DNA from: Pagrus major
Taxonomy: Eukaryota; Chordata; Actinopteri; Spariformes; Sparidae
Length of the DNA stretch: 64,000 bases
Direction of reading: 5' to 3'
Assembly (NCBI RefSeq): GCF_040436345.1
Contig: NC_133223.1
Span: 13,521,613 to 13,585,612, forward strand
The position numbers and the translations under genes are program-made. Positions within the stretch are counted from its first letter, which is position 1; each line of letters opens with the position of its first letter. This document shows, in pieces, positions 62,901-64,000 of the stretch. Under the pieces are notes generated by a model that saw only the letters and a list, made by a program, of their open reading frames with translations, searched no databases and was not told the origin of the DNA.

Positions 62901-63940
62901 ATTGACTGAAACAGTCTTTAAAGATAAAAAATAAAAGGGAAGACATTTTGTCGTTGTAACTTCTCTTAAATGGTCTTATTGTCTGTCCTATAAAGCTGAT
63001 GATTGGTGAGTGCAACATCCAAAGAGTCACACAGCAGCACCATAACTCTGCTGTAGAGTAAATATCAGCTTCTGATTTGTTGCTTTTATGTCAATAACAC
63101 TTGTATGCTACCACAGTGGTAGAAACCCTCTCATGTGACTGTTTTGACGCCGTGCCATGTGATGTTATTCTGGTCGTTTGTCAGGTGATTGTGTGTCATC
63201 TATTTTCTGAAGAGGGACTTTGAATGGTGGCTCATTGTCAGAAACAGCCTCCAGCACTGATGGGACCTTGTGAGGGTTTGTGGAATTTCACATGGTGGAA
63301 GAGAAGAGAGAGGAGAGTAGAGAAGAATATAAAAACATTAGAGAAAACGTCTGAAATAATCATAACTTTTTTGTCACTCTGTTGTGAAATTTAGTTACAA
63401 ATCTCAATCCATGAAATCCTCATTACAAAGTAAGAAACTGAGCGTTCAGTCTGCTACCGACAAAACAAATAAGTGACAAATTTTCAAGCGATAAAGCGAT
63501 TTGTTTGTCACATCATTATATCGTATTTGTGAGTAATGTACTCTAATTGTCAACTGTGTTTGTTTATTTGTAAGATCACTTTATTTATTTTCTGCATCTT
63601 CTTTCTCTCTCCAGCTAATCAGCCTCACTCTAAAGTGTGCATGCCTGCCTACCTCTTCCCGTTCCCAGTGTCTCAACAGACCCACAATGCCACAGCGTAC
63701 GATTCTGCCATAAGTAGGTGTCTCTTTATTCATTTAGATGTGCTTCTTTCTACAGATTAATTGTACAAATGGCTGTAGGTGGCTAACATTTCTGTTGTCC
63801 AGTCTACAGAGGCTTCTGGAGCATCTTTATGCTGATTGGTGTAGCAGCTTTGTTGCTTGGTGGGTTCTTCATCATCTGTGCTGCTCCCTTCGCCAGCCAT
63901 GGCTTGTATAAAGCAGGAGGAGGCCTCTTCCTGACATCTG
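59904..63940 (+). CDS. tmem182: Transmembrane protein 182 (TMEM182), 5' part, continues beyond window
   Basis: Four coding exons in the window: 59904-60062, 61702-61828, 63615-63713, 63803-63940, all in frame with the donor of the last at 63941; one or more 3' exons lie outside. The first helix ([20 protein letters not shown]) is followed by [10 protein letters not shown]. The extracellular loop has YHEGFFWRC and LWKLWF, with an N-glycosylation site in HNATAYDSA. The second helix follows [17 protein letters not shown], then [16 protein letters not shown]. These match human TMEM182 block by block. The family has a claudin/PMP22-like four-helix layout. TMEM182 is reported to be muscle-enriched and to bind integrin beta-1, restraining myoblast fusion. 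An insert after WLLASE ([14 protein letters not shown]) makes the loop longer than in human. Confidence 0.92.
60063..61701. other. tmem182 intron 1 (1.6 kb)
   Basis: Holds the hAT-like MITE (60810-61125). Otherwise no recognisable content. Confidence 0.7.
60810..61125. mobile_element. hAT-like MITE with 8-bp flanking duplication
   Basis: The left end CACTGGTTTTCAACCT and right end (reverse strand) CAGTGGTTCCCAACCT match at 13 of 16 positions. Flanks TCCTATAG (60802-60809) and TCCCATAG (61126-61133) match at 7 of 8, fitting the 8-bp target duplication of hAT transposons. 316 bp, no coding capacity. Relative of the element at 44887-45803. Confidence 0.75.
61829..63614. other. tmem182 intron 2 (1.8 kb)
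   Basis: Contains a fish repeat near 61858-62105 (gaaaactacttggttaggt, ttaggtaaacatttttg) and the repeat at 62390-62600. No coding content. Confidence 0.55.
62390..62600 (+). repeat. Dispersed repeat with TATCGG phrases, copy 2
   Basis: Diverged partner of 58140-58440, same orientation and same phrase order, in tmem182 intron 2. Confidence 0.45.
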
Positions 63941-64000
63941 GTGAGGCTAAGAAATGGTTAAACCCAGTGTTGGAAAGTACACTTACTTTAGCACTATACT

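Overview
This is vertebrate nuclear DNA, almost certainly from a ray-finned (teleost, probably percomorph) fish. The genes are split into many exons with GT/AG introns and AATAAA-type ends. The proteins read as close relatives of mammalian ones, and the non-coding DNA is full of short, diverged repeats typical of teleosts (a tRNA-derived SINE, MITE-like elements, CA and TA microsatellites). I reconstructed exons by eye from splice signals and protein-family knowledge. For all five complete genes the exon lengths sum to a multiple of three.

Layout. 1-3040: a possible last exon of an unidentified + strand gene (60-113), then non-coding DNA. 3041-4542 (+): coa5, cytochrome c oxidase assembly factor, 3 exons, 75 aa. 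5057-7744 (-): an inosine-uridine nucleoside hydrolase family gene, 5 coding exons, 318 aa. 13549-24510 (-): inpp4a, type I inositol-3,4-bisphosphate 4-phosphatase, 23 coding exons, 965 aa. 24687-35081: about 10 kb without a recognisable coding gene, with a candidate 5' exon near 30.5 kb and many repeats. 35082-49669 (+): slc9a2, Na+/H+ exchanger 2, 13 exons, 817 aa. 51237-56728 (-): mfsd9, an MFS transporter, 6 exons, 477 aa. 59904-63940 (+, runs off the window): tmem182, first 4 coding exons.

Gene order. coa5 and inpp4a are tail-to-tail neighbours in human 2q11.2, and SLC9A2-MFSD9-TMEM182 are consecutive in human 2q12.1. Here the two blocks lie about 10 kb apart. The nucleoside hydrolase sits between coa5 and inpp4a; to my knowledge mammals lack such a gene. 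The genes do not form one pathway: they cover mitochondrial complex IV assembly, nucleoside salvage, phosphoinositide turnover, epithelial Na+/H+ exchange, an orphan transporter and a muscle membrane protein. Two pairs (coa5/nucleoside hydrolase and slc9a2/mfsd9) converge with their poly(A) signals only about 0.1-0.2 kb apart.

No bacterial, CRISPR, viral or toxin system was found, and I saw no convincing undescribed multi-gene system. The most interesting items are: a nucleoside hydrolase with Cys at the usual catalytic His position; an inverted repeat pair flanking three inpp4a exons (possible circular RNA); an Arg/Ser-rich insert and a 15-nt microexon in inpp4a; a perfect 18-bp hairpin; TTAA-flanked and 8-bp-flanked MITEs; and nested repeats.
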